Shown: positions 46,898 through 55,595 of the stretch, in pieces
How positions within the stretch are numbered: the stretch's first letter is position 1
Layout of the letters: each line of letters starts with the position of its first letter
Assembly: GCF_005047655.1 (NCBI RefSeq)
Contig: NZ_SUKF01000006.1
Location: forward strand, 282,434-346,433
DNA: 64,000 nucleotides
Direction of reading: 5' to 3'
Source of the DNA: Sinimarinibacterium arenosum
GTDB taxonomy: Bacteria > Pseudomonadota > Gammaproteobacteria > Nevskiales > Nevskiaceae
The notes under the pieces: model-generated
What the model saw: only the letters and a program-made list of their open reading frames with translations
What the model was told of the DNA's origin: nothing
The model's database searches: none
Made by a program: the position numbers and the translations under genes

Positions 46898-47911
46898 TCA
46901 GCGCCGGATGCGCAGAACGCGACCGGAATGTCCCACGGCCAAGGTCATGCTTCCGGAAGCAGGCGAAGCAAGTCCCTGATACCACTCTGTCGCAATATCT
47001 TCGCCGTCGATATGCCGCCACGTTGTGCCGCTGTCGCGGCTCTCGATCAGTTCGCGGATGCCGATAGCCAGTACACGGCCATCAGATTCCACGTGCACAC
47101 CCTGCAGACTTGCGCCCGTGCCTGACTCCAGTTTGCGCCAAGTGCGTCCATCGTCGTCGGTCTTGACGATCACGCCTTCCTGGCCGACCGCATAGCCCGT
47201 TCCGTCATCACCGAGTGTCAATGCCCACAGCGCAGGTGCTGGCACATCTCCTTCCGGTGGTTGCGCCCGCCACAGCAACCGCCAGTCGTCGCCCTGATTG
47301 TCCGAGCGAAGGATGAGGCCGAATTCACCGACGACCGTCACCCGTCCACGTTCGTCCACAACGACGTCGTAGAGCTGCGGTTCGAAGTCGTGCTCGGTGT
47401 AGCCCTCCCACGGCGGCGCAACCGACTGCCAGGTGTCTCCGCCGTCGCGGGATCTCAAGATCGTACCAAACTGGCCAACAGCAACCGCCAGTCCACCGCT
47501 GTTCTGGTCTATTGCCAGCAGCCGCATGTCGGTGGGTGCCTTGACCGCACGCCACGTCCCGTCGAGGTGCCCGACCAGTATTGTCCCCATCTGCCCCGAA
47601 ACCAGGGTTCGCTCGGGGCCGATCGTCACATCAAACAGACTCAACCGGGTCGCGTCCTGCGTCAATGAACGCCAGCTCGTACCTCCGTCGTCCGTCTCGA
47701 GCAACGCCCCGCCGGTGCCGACAGCGAGGCCACGCTCGCCACGAAAGTCAATTCCAAAGTACGCCTGATGTTCAATACCGGTATGCACAGCCTCGACCTG
47801 ACTTGCTGCAGCAAAGCCGACGTGAACCGCCGCGACCAAAATGGCCACGGCGGTGCAGCACCTACGTACCGGACGGAAGCTCTCCGCATTTCTCATACGC
47901 GTGAACATCAT
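46898..47911 (-). CDS. YCF48-like beta-propeller protein
   Basis: A 337-residue exported protein. After a signal peptide it has about seven repeats of the type AVGTGGALLETDDGGTSW, GQFGTILRSRDGGDTW and GEFGLILRSDNQGDDW, which is the YCF48/HCF136 propeller pattern. In cyanobacteria such proteins assist assembly of photosystem II; in proteobacteria they cluster with DUF1302/DUF1329/RND genes, as here, without a proven task. It lies 7 bp after the DUF1329 gene at 47918. Confidence 0.85.
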   Translation of the reverse strand: MMFTRMRNAESFRPVRRCCTAVAILVAAVHVGFAAASQVEAVHTGIEHQAYFGIDFRGERGLAVGTGGALLETDDGGTSWRSLTQDATRLSLFDVTIGPERTLVSGQMGTILVGHLDGTWRAVKAPTDMRLLAIDQNSGGLAVAVGQFGTILRSRDGGDTWQSVAPPWEGYTEHDFEPQLYDVVVDERGRVTVVGEFGLILRSDNQGDDWRLLWRAQPPEGDVPAPALWALTLGDDGTGYAVGQEGVIVKTDDDGRTWRKLESGTGASLQGVHVESDGRVLAIGIRELIESRDSGTTWRHIDGEDIATEWYQGLASPASGSMTLAVGHSGRVLRIRR

Positions 47912-47917
47912 CGTGCC

Positions 47918-49312
47918 TCAGACCGCACCCAGGCGAGTCAGAGCCTGCTTCGTCAGGAACCCGTCATAAACAGCATTTTCGTCCGCCTCAAATGCTGTCT
48001 TGTGTCCACCGGTGATCTCTGGGGCGAGATAGAAACGGCTCAAACGGTTCGACTGAATGTCGTGGATCATGAATGTCTGCACGCCCCACTCGACCTGTCC
48101 GCGGCTATTTTTGTGCGCCTTCGTGCCGTTGTCCTTCGGACCGGCAGTCGCGATGACCGTTTTCCAAAGATCACCCCGGCGGTCATACGTGATCTGATTG
48201 ATCAGCATGCTGTTGCGTGCGTCGACATAAACCCTCCGGCGACCCACCGGTGCGCGCGGATACCCGGTCGGCTCCGAGTCGATCACCAGCGCTTCTGGGC
48301 ACAGCTCCATGTACATATCCCAGTAACTCTGCCCCTTCGGACCCCCGTGCACGGGCGGCTTTCCGTCTGGCTGGACGCCCTCAAAGAAGTTCTTGCCGCT
48401 ACCGCCGACAAGCATCGGACGCCGATCAACAATTTTGTAGTTGCCCCAGGTCAACATCGGATCGCCCGCGCCCCAGGCGTCTGACAGGAACATCGTGATG
48501 CCCGGAACGAGCGGTTCGAACCGCTGATTTGTGGGGAACTGACGCACTCGCCGGAAAAGCGGCATGTATCCGTACAGTTCCGGGAACTTGCTCTGGTCGT
48601 AGTACCACTCCGACAGAAATGAACTGCCTGCTTGTTCCTGAGGGGACGTAAAGAGCACCGTGTTCAGGCGCAATAGGTTCTCGAAATTCTTGAATACCTT
48701 GGGGTTGCTGATGCGATTGGTGGTGTTCAGCTCAACCCACAGGAATTCGTATGAATACGCCTCGCTTCCATCGGGATTGATGTCCCAGTCCCGAATCGCG
48801 TACTGGGCAAAGTCATGCCGGCCCCAGCTATATGTCATGTTGGCGTATGCCTGCAATGCGTCCTTGGGGTCCATGAACGGAGCCCCACCGACCCACTTTC
48901 CTCCCGTCTTCGTATCGATCAGATTGCCAGTTGAATCAAAGCCGGCGCGACCTGCGTTGCGAACACTGGCTTCATAATAGTCAAGTGGAAACAGGTAGTC
49001 AGGCCTAGCCTCTGGCGCGTCATTGATGATGATCTTGCGACCGTCTTCCTTGATCTGCTTGTAGTCAATCTCGGTCAGAAGATGCTTGACGTGTTCCACG
49101 TTGTCGGCGTTGATGACGTCGCCAGGTTTGATCTTTCCCTTGGTATTGGCCTCGATACTGACCAGTTCGTCAGGATAAGCCTTGAGGAGGCTCTCGCCGC
49201 GTGCCAGAAGCGGCCAGATGCTGCACAGCACACCCGCCGACGCGGCGCCCTGTCCGACCTTCTTCAGCAGTTCACGCCGGCCATAATTGAAATCGTACTT
49301 ACGAATGCGCAT
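47918..49312 (-). CDS. DUF1329 protein with Tat-type leader, module 2
   Basis: A 464-residue exported paralogue of the protein at 40000-41379, with the leader NYGRRELLKKVGQGAASAG (twin arginine) and conserved blocks such as FPELYGYMPLFRRVRQFPTNQRFEPLVPG (seen in part) and SYWDMYMELCPEALV. GAGAGGAGAG precedes the ATG. It should act with the RND transporter encoded upstream (72 bp) and the YCF48 gene downstream. A LolA-like lipid carrier is the best guess for its role. Confidence 0.83.
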   Translation of the reverse strand: MRIRKYDFNYGRRELLKKVGQGAASAGVLCSIWPLLARGESLLKAYPDELVSIEANTKGKIKPGDVINADNVEHVKHLLTEIDYKQIKEDGRKIIINDAPEARPDYLFPLDYYEASVRNAGRAGFDSTGNLIDTKTGGKWVGGAPFMDPKDALQAYANMTYSWGRHDFAQYAIRDWDINPDGSEAYSYEFLWVELNTTNRISNPKVFKNFENLLRLNTVLFTSPQEQAGSSFLSEWYYDQSKFPELYGYMPLFRRVRQFPTNQRFEPLVPGITMFLSDAWGAGDPMLTWGNYKIVDRRPMLVGGSGKNFFEGVQPDGKPPVHGGPKGQSYWDMYMELCPEALVIDSEPTGYPRAPVGRRRVYVDARNSMLINQITYDRRGDLWKTVIATAGPKDNGTKAHKNSRGQVEWGVQTFMIHDIQSNRLSRFYLAPEITGGHKTAFEADENAVYDGFLTKQALTRLGAV

Positions 49313-49383
49313 GTCTACTCTCCTCTCAAATCTTGGTTTTAAGACCGCAGTGTTCCGTTCTGAAAAACCCGCGGTTCCAGCAT

Positions 49384-51828
49384 TCAGAAAGCCGCGTGTG
49401 CCATTCGTGAGCCGGCCTGCGGGGGGGCGAACTGAGAAAGGTCGAGGCTTTCACCGACCAACAGATCCCGACGGCGTACAAAACTCGGCTTTACGATCCA
49501 GACCAACAATGGCAGCACGACCAGCGCAAGTACCATGTTGATCAACATGACAAAGACCAAAAGCAGTCCCATGTCGGCAGTGAACTTGAGCCCCGACAGG
49601 AAGTACCACGGCAGAATCGCGAGCAGCATGATCGACGCGGTGAACATGATCGCCTTGCCCGTCGTCGTCAGCGCCTTCGTCAGAGTCGCACCCCACCCGT
49701 AGGCATCGTCGTACTCCTCGCAGATTCGTGACAGCAAATAGATGCCGTAGTCGATACCGATGCCAACACCGACGACGGTCACCAACGTGGAGTTGACGTC
49801 CAGCCCGATACCCAGCACATGCATGATCGCGACCATGATCGTGTTGGAAAGATTCACTGGTACCAGTAGCAGGAATCCGGCAGTGATCGATCTGAAGGCA
49901 AAGGCGCACAGCAGGAACATCGCCAGGTTGAGGCATATCAGCGTTATGTGATGATGCCGCTCAACGACGCGGTTCATTGCCTGCTGCAGCGGAATCGTCC
50001 CCGTCCCCATGCGAACGACGAAGTCGTCATGTTCGACGCCGACAACGGCAACAGCCTGTTCCGCCGCTGCGAGTGCGGCATCGACTGTCTCCTGCTTGTT
50101 GTTTGGATACCAGAACGACACCGTGCTGTGCTGAATGTTGAAATCGATGACCTGGCTGTAGTCTTTCGGGCTGCCGCCCGTCAGAGCCGCTCGTGACGCG
50201 CCCTGAGAGTGGCGATTGGTTGGATCAATTGGCAGCCACTTAGTGTTTCCGCCCTGGAAAAGGCGGTTCGCGCCCATCATGTAGTCGTTGTACGAACGCG
50301 TAGCGGTTGGCGGTGCAGCACTGCTCTCCATGAGAGCCTGCAGAGTGGCCATCGTCTGAGTTGCATGCGCCTGCTGAGCGGTCCGGTGGGCGTTGTCGTC
50401 CGGATTGCGTGATTCGAGCACAATTTCCAGAGTGTTCACTCCGGGAAAGTGCTGATTAATCTGACGTACCGCGGTGTTGTATTCAGAGTCCGGCCACAGC
50501 AAGTTGCTGCCTTCGACCGGATTACCGATCTTGATCTGTTCCGCCTGATAGAAAGCGGCCACACTGCCAACAACAACAACCGACGCAGTGATCCAGGCGC
50601 GCCGTCCCTGAACGATGCGCGCAAGCCTGCCAAGCACGCCGCGGATCAGGCCGTGAACGCCGGCTTGCGACCCCGTCGCGGTCAGTTTCTCCGCGTTGCG
50701 CGGCGGCGGCAGCCAGCTCAGCAGCAACGAAATCAGAAACACGCCAGTCGGCAGCAGCCATAGCGCCCACATTCCGGCAAAGAACGCGAACCGTTCCATC
50801 GCCGGAATCGGCGCCAGTGCAATCAGGAAAATGCCTACCGCGTCAGTGCTGATGCCGAGAACGCTGGGGGCAAACATCACACCCATCGTGAGCTTTGCCG
50901 CTGTTACGCGATCCTTAACGTGCGCGTAGATCTCATAGTAGCGCTCAATGAACTGAACGCTGTGCGAAAACGACCGAGCAATAAGCAGCAGCGGCACGAC
51001 CATCAGCAGCGGCTCGACTGGCAGCCGGAGCCAACCGACCAGCCCAAAGCCCCACGTGGCGGCGACCACACTCGTCACAATCGGGACGACGACGCCGACC
51101 ACATTGCGCATATAAAACACCAGCACCAGGACCAGCAATGATGCTGTCACCGAAAAAATGGCCAGCATCTGCGACTCGTATCGATAAACCCAGCCAGTCA
51201 GTGCCGGCTGCCCGGCAAGGTAAACCTCGTGATTCTCGTCGCGCGCAGCTTCGACAAGCGCCTGGACGTGATTGAACGCCACTCCATAGTCCAGAATGCG
51301 CTCAATGAACGTGGCTTCGATGATGGTCGCGGTATGGTCAGCGGAGATCAGAAATCCTCGTGCCCCGGGAGCCTTGTCGACGCGCCGCCTAAATTCGGCA
51401 ATCTCGTCGTCTGTCTGTGGAACGCTGTCGCCCATCAGCGGCTGCGTATCGATGCCTGCGGGTGTCGCCTCGGCATAGCGCGCCTTCGTGGTGGCAATCG
51501 ACATGATCTTGTCGTGATCGACGCCCGCCGTCAGGTCGATGTCGCGCGTCAGATTCCAGACCTTACGCAATGTTTCGGCGTTGTAGATGTCGCCGCCGTC
51601 GGTACGCTTGACCATCACCGACATCGTCAGCGGACTGCCGAATCCGGAATGGTCCTGATAGACCTGAACATAGGGGTCGTCGGCCGGCAATAGGTCCGAA
51701 AAAATTGTCTTGAGTTCGACGCTACGTAAGCCCGCGGCAAAGAAAAGTGTGACCACCAAGAAGAAAATCCCGGCGGCCGCACGGTTTCGCATCACCCACT
51801 CGGCAATCTTGAATCGGATCGAATTCAC
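49384..51828 (-). CDS. RND-superfamily (MMPL-type) transporter, module 2
   Basis: An 814-residue inner-membrane transporter paralogous to the one at 37589, with the shared segments ELKTIFSDLLPADDPYVQV, GQPALTGWVYRYESQMLAIF, KIGNPVEGSNLLWPDSEYN and GIGIDYGIYLLSRICEEYDD. I placed the start at the GTG at 51828, preceded by GGAAGAGAAC, because homology begins there; a longer frame to 51948 lies across the promoter box region. It is the first gene of module 2, with the paired boxes at 51949-51979 upstream. Confidence 0.88.
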   Translation of the reverse strand: MNSIRFKIAEWVMRNRAAAGIFFLVVTLFFAAGLRSVELKTIFSDLLPADDPYVQVYQDHSGFGSPLTMSVMVKRTDGGDIYNAETLRKVWNLTRDIDLTAGVDHDKIMSIATTKARYAEATPAGIDTQPLMGDSVPQTDDEIAEFRRRVDKAPGARGFLISADHTATIIEATFIERILDYGVAFNHVQALVEAARDENHEVYLAGQPALTGWVYRYESQMLAIFSVTASLLVLVLVFYMRNVVGVVVPIVTSVVAATWGFGLVGWLRLPVEPLLMVVPLLLIARSFSHSVQFIERYYEIYAHVKDRVTAAKLTMGVMFAPSVLGISTDAVGIFLIALAPIPAMERFAFFAGMWALWLLPTGVFLISLLLSWLPPPRNAEKLTATGSQAGVHGLIRGVLGRLARIVQGRRAWITASVVVVGSVAAFYQAEQIKIGNPVEGSNLLWPDSEYNTAVRQINQHFPGVNTLEIVLESRNPDDNAHRTAQQAHATQTMATLQALMESSAAPPTATRSYNDYMMGANRLFQGGNTKWLPIDPTNRHSQGASRAALTGGSPKDYSQVIDFNIQHSTVSFWYPNNKQETVDAALAAAEQAVAVVGVEHDDFVVRMGTGTIPLQQAMNRVVERHHHITLICLNLAMFLLCAFAFRSITAGFLLLVPVNLSNTIMVAIMHVLGIGLDVNSTLVTVVGVGIGIDYGIYLLSRICEEYDDAYGWGATLTKALTTTGKAIMFTASIMLLAILPWYFLSGLKFTADMGLLLVFVMLINMVLALVVLPLLVWIVKPSFVRRRDLLVGESLDLSQFAPPQAGSRMAHAAF

Positions 51829-51948
51829 AAGTTCTCTTCCAGATATCCGCACCAACGACTTGATGTAGGCGCACGTACCACGCCCGCTTGTATGTTGTTT
51901 TTCTGATGCCCAACTACTGTCACCCCTGGAGGCAAATCTCCCAATCAC

Positions 51949-51979
51949 TCAGATCGGGGGGCATGTCGCCTCATTCGGG
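51949..51979 (-). promoter_or_regulatory. Paired box upstream of RND module 2
   Basis: In the direction of the RND gene the boxes read CCCGAATGAG (51979-51970) and CCCGATCTGA (51958-51949), 21 bp apart. The downstream box shares CCCGATC with the box before the ligase gene at 42700. They lie 121-151 bp before the GTG start. Confidence 0.65.
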
Positions 51980-51999
51980 GGATATGACGACAACACCAC

Positions 52000-53634
52000 T
52001 CAGTTATCGCCCGGCGGCGCCTCGGTGATCATCCGGCGCAAGATGTCTTTGCGAACCTTGCCTGATGGTGTCCGTGGAAAATCGTCAACCCATTCCAGCC
52101 GTTCCGGGCATTTTTGCTTCGCCAATCCTGCGCCGAGCACCGTCGCGCAAATGTCGCTTAGCGTCGGTCGCACGTCTTCACGTGCGATCAGATAGGCACA
52201 GACTGTTTCCCCGAGGCGTTCATGGGGCATTGAGACGACCGCAGCCTCCCGTATGCTCGGGTGCTGATGCAGAACATCCTCGATTTCCTTTGCGGAAATG
52301 TTCTCGCCGCCACGAATGATCAGATCCTTCTTGCGGCCGGTAATAGTCACAGCGTCGGAATCCCCTAGGACGCCGAGATCGCCTGTGCGAAAGTAGTCGT
52401 CCGCGGTGACAGCCTCCGCGGTCTGCGCCGGATCGGCATAGCCTAGAAATAGTCCGTCGCCACGCACCACGATTTCTCCCTCTGCACCGCGTGGCACCTC
52501 TTCACCAGACTGCGGATCTTCAATTCGTACTGAGTACCCATTCAGACGGCCATCTGTCACAGCTGCGAGTTCGGTATCGTCATCTGCAGAGATGCCGTAG
52601 GTGATCAGCGGCGCTTCCGTCATGCCGTAAACCCGGAACACCCGCCCGGCCAGGGTCGCGTTTGCACGTCGAACGAGTTCAGGGGGCACTGCTGCGCCTC
52701 CGCAGGCAAATACCCGCAGGGATGGCAAGTCCGATCTGGCGATTTCCGCCTGCGCCAGGAGCTCCTGCAGGAATGGCGTCGCGCCGACGGTGGCGTTGAC
52801 ACCCAGTTCCAACGTCATCGCAACAGCTTCAGCGGCGTCCCAGCGTTCCGTCAGCACGGTCTGGGTTCCCAGATCGAAGGGCATCTCGAGACCGCAGCAG
52901 TAACCGGTGACATGTGTAACCGGCGACGGCATCAGTACGCGGTCACCCTGTTGCAGGCCCCACTGCTCGGCGGCGCGCAGAATCGCCGCAGGTAGCGATC
53001 GGTGCGAATGCAATACACCTTTAGCGCGACCCGTCGTTCCCGAGGTGTACATGATCAGCTTGACCGCGTCCGGATCCAGCGACGGCGCAGGCGGCGTCAG
53101 ACCTGCCCCTTGCTCCAGCAGACTTTCGTAGGACAGACCACCCGGCCGGGGATCGCGCACACGCACAATCGCACGCAAGTCAGGCAGATTGGCGGCGACA
53201 CGCTCGGCCATCGCAGCATAGTCGTAACGCCGCCATTCTCCAGTCACGAACCAAATTTGGCTCCGACAGTCCGCCAGCATCATTGCCAGCTCGGCGTCCC
53301 TGTAGATCGGCACGATGGGATTGCAGATCCAGCCGCCAAGGCACGTCGCGAGGTTGATTACCGCCGCTTCCTGCCAGTTGGGGAGCTGGAAGCTCACCAC
53401 ATCGCCAGGCCGCAAGCCTAGCGCCCAAAGCGACGCTGCCAGCCGCTCCGCATCAGCAAGCAGTTCTGCATACGAAATTTGAACGCCGCCGTCGGCCCGG
53501 ATTGCGCAACGATGCGGGTCGAGCGCGGCCATGCGCCGCGCCCTGTCAATGATCGTCCCATTGTCGGCAATCACCCGCCCTTCCGTCACGGTTGGAATCT
53601 GTCGCGACAACGCGTCCCAATTCTTTGCGCCCAT
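52000..53634 (-). CDS. AMP-dependent acyl-CoA ligase, cyclohexanecarboxylate/medium-chain type
   Basis: A 544-residue acid:CoA ligase. The P-loop-like motif MYTSGTTGRAKG, the A5 region RVFRVYGMTEAPL, hinge [18 protein letters not shown] and catalytic Lys in TPSGKVRKDIL are intact. The N-terminal half (SFQLPNWQEAAVINLATCLGG) resembles ligases for alicyclic or aromatic acids. ATG 53634 follows GAGGAGAT and is chosen over an in-frame start at 53706 inside the enoyl-CoA hydratase gene. It ends the acyl-CoA dehydrogenase operon and is distinct from the ligase at 42700. Confidence 0.9.
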   Translation of the reverse strand: MGAKNWDALSRQIPTVTEGRVIADNGTIIDRARRMAALDPHRCAIRADGGVQISYAELLADAERLAASLWALGLRPGDVVSFQLPNWQEAAVINLATCLGGWICNPIVPIYRDAELAMMLADCRSQIWFVTGEWRRYDYAAMAERVAANLPDLRAIVRVRDPRPGGLSYESLLEQGAGLTPPAPSLDPDAVKLIMYTSGTTGRAKGVLHSHRSLPAAILRAAEQWGLQQGDRVLMPSPVTHVTGYCCGLEMPFDLGTQTVLTERWDAAEAVAMTLELGVNATVGATPFLQELLAQAEIARSDLPSLRVFACGGAAVPPELVRRANATLAGRVFRVYGMTEAPLITYGISADDDTELAAVTDGRLNGYSVRIEDPQSGEEVPRGAEGEIVVRGDGLFLGYADPAQTAEAVTADDYFRTGDLGVLGDSDAVTITGRKKDLIIRGGENISAKEIEDVLHQHPSIREAAVVSMPHERLGETVCAYLIAREDVRPTLSDICATVLGAGLAKQKCPERLEWVDDFPRTPSGKVRKDILRRMITEAPPGDN

Positions 53635-53662
53635 GGGGATCTCCTCTTCGAGCTCGCTCGAA

Positions 53663-54463
53663 CTACCTGCCGCTGTAGACGGGCTTGCGACGTTCGCGGA
53701 AAGCATCGATACCTTCCTGGTGATCCACCGTTAGGTTGGACAGCGCTTCGTAAGCCAGGCCCGTGTCAAAGATCTGGTGGGCAATCGCCTTGAGGGTTAG
53801 ATTTGTCGTGATCTTGGTCCAGCGGATTGCCTTCGTCGCGCCCTTGGCGAGCCGCTCGGCGAAACCGTATACCGCATCATCGAGTTCCTCTTGCGGTACA
53901 ACGCGGTTGATCAAACCGATACGCTCAGCCTCTGCTGCATCCAGCAGATCCCCTGTCAGCAGATACTGTTTGGCACGGGCGAAACCGACCAGCTGCGGCC
54001 AGATGATCGCGCCACCGTCTCCTGCAACGAGTCCCACCGATACATGCGGATCACCGATGACAGCGCCCTCGGCAGCAATGATCACATCACACAGCAGCGC
54101 CAGCGACGCACCAAGCCCGGTTGCTGCACCGTTGAGCCGCGCAATGATCGGCTTCTCGACCTCTAGCTGGCCGAAGAGAATCCGCTTTGCCTCGCGGGTC
54201 ATCTCCTCAAAAATGGAGGGATCGTCAATCGCCGCCTGCAGCCACTTCAGGTCGCCACCGGCGCAGAAGGCGCGGCCGCTACCGGTAAGCACGACGACAT
54301 CCGAATCCGGATCCTTGTTGATGTCATGGAACAATCTAGCGAGTTCATGGTGCATCTCGCCATTGACAGCGTTTTGTGCTTCCGGGCGATCGAGCGTTAC
54401 GGTCAGGATCCGCCCACGTCGGCTGAATTTGATGCACTGATATGTATCGAAAGGGCTGCTCAC
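53663..54463 (-). CDS. Enoyl-CoA hydratase/isomerase family protein
   Basis: A crotonase-fold protein of 266 residues that would add water to the enoyl-CoA made by the dehydrogenase pair upstream. The oxyanion segments are GRAFCAGGDLKWL and NGAATGLGASLALLCDV. The residue region DPHVSVGLVAGDGGA has Gly-Asp-Gly where classic hydratases have a catalytic Glu, so it may be an isomerase or lyase instead. The GTG at 54463, with GGAGA upstream, is preferred to an ATG at 54547 within the dehydrogenase gene. Confidence 0.82.
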   Translation of the reverse strand: MSSPFDTYQCIKFSRRGRILTVTLDRPEAQNAVNGEMHHELARLFHDINKDPDSDVVVLTGSGRAFCAGGDLKWLQAAIDDPSIFEEMTREAKRILFGQLEVEKPIIARLNGAATGLGASLALLCDVIIAAEGAVIGDPHVSVGLVAGDGGAIIWPQLVGFARAKQYLLTGDLLDAAEAERIGLINRVVPQEELDDAVYGFAERLAKGATKAIRWTKITTNLTLKAIAHQIFDTGLAYEALSNLTVDHQEGIDAFRERRKPVYSGR

Positions 54464-54506
54464 AATATGGTCTCCGAAAGGTGTACCGAAAAATGTTGAT
54501 CGTTGC

Positions 54507-55595
54507 TCATGCAGCCAATCGCGAAAGTGCCCAATCAGCACTTCCATACAGGCTCTCCAGCATCAGCACCCGTTTGTAGTAGTCGCCTATTGGCAGCTCG
54601 TCGGTCATGCCCATGCCACCGTGAAGCTGGATCGCCTGCTGAGTGACGAACCGGCTTGCTGCCGCCACCTGTACGCGCACAAGCAGCGCCTTTCGCGCCA
54701 GATCAGTCTCGTCACGGTCGCAGGCATCCACCAGGCGATGCGCCAGCGCCAACGACTCCCGATAGTTCAGATACATGTCGACGAGACGATGTTGAAGAAC
54801 CTGAAAACTGCTCAGCGTACGGCCGAACTGTCTGCGCTGGCGTAGATGATCAGCGGTAGCCTCCACCACGCTACGCATCAGACTTGCGGCCTCTACGGCG
54901 GCGAGCGCGCCTCCACGCAAGCGCGCACTTTTCAACGCAGAATCACCGCTCACCAGCAGGCGTGCAGAGGCGTTCTCCAAACGGACAGTTGCCGCGCCTC
55001 GGTCGTCGAGCGTGCGGTATGCGTTCAGACTGACTCCGGGCTCGTCGACTGAAACCAGAAATGCGGCGGGCTCGCCGCTGCTGACGATGCGGGCGCTGAC
55101 AATCAGCACAGTGCCGCTGCATGCCGCCGGCACACAGGATTTTTCGCCAGTTAGTTGGTAGCGCCCGGAGTTAAAGGTCGCCACCGTTGAAAGAACACCG
55201 TCGCGACTGACGGGATTGGCCTCGCGGTCCGCAAACGCCGGTCGCGCACGACCCTCGACAAGTGCTTCCAGCAATCCCTCGTCATCTCCGGTCTTCCGGG
55301 CAGCCAGCAACAAACTTGACGACTCGCCGAGAATTCCAAGCAACGGCTCACGCCAAAGCGCTGCACCAGCTCCAACGAACAAAGGAAGCAGATTGGCCAG
55401 CGGGGCTTTTTCATCATCGGAGTCCGGCATCACCAACCCGAACCAGCCGAGGTCTGCCATCTCCCGCCAGACCGACAGGCAATATCCGTCAGTCTCCTGG
55501 CTGTAGGATCGCCACTGTTCTCGTGAGTAGCGTTCCCTGCTGAACCTGGTCACGCCATCTTCAATCAGGGCAAGTACGTCGGCGTCCATAGTCAT
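54507..55595 (-). CDS. Acyl-CoA dehydrogenase, small/beta-type subunit
   Basis: A 362-residue ACAD-fold protein with reduced conservation of the N-terminal half. C-terminal blocks QRRQFGRTLSSFQVLQHRLVDM and QQAIQLHGGMGMTDELPIGDYYKR are typical. Together with the neighbouring 403-residue paralogue it fits the pimC/pimD-like or FadE26/27-like pairs that form heterotetramers with one FAD per dimer. The start codon overlaps the upstream stop (ATGA), so the subunits are made in equal amounts. Confidence 0.83.
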   Translation of the reverse strand: MTMDADVLALIEDGVTRFSRERYSREQWRSYSQETDGYCLSVWREMADLGWFGLVMPDSDDEKAPLANLLPLFVGAGAALWREPLLGILGESSSLLLAARKTGDDEGLLEALVEGRARPAFADREANPVSRDGVLSTVATFNSGRYQLTGEKSCVPAACSGTVLIVSARIVSSGEPAAFLVSVDEPGVSLNAYRTLDDRGAATVRLENASARLLVSGDSALKSARLRGGALAAVEAASLMRSVVEATADHLRQRRQFGRTLSSFQVLQHRLVDMYLNYRESLALAHRLVDACDRDETDLARKALLVRVQVAAASRFVTQQAIQLHGGMGMTDELPIGDYYKRVLMLESLYGSADWALSRLAA

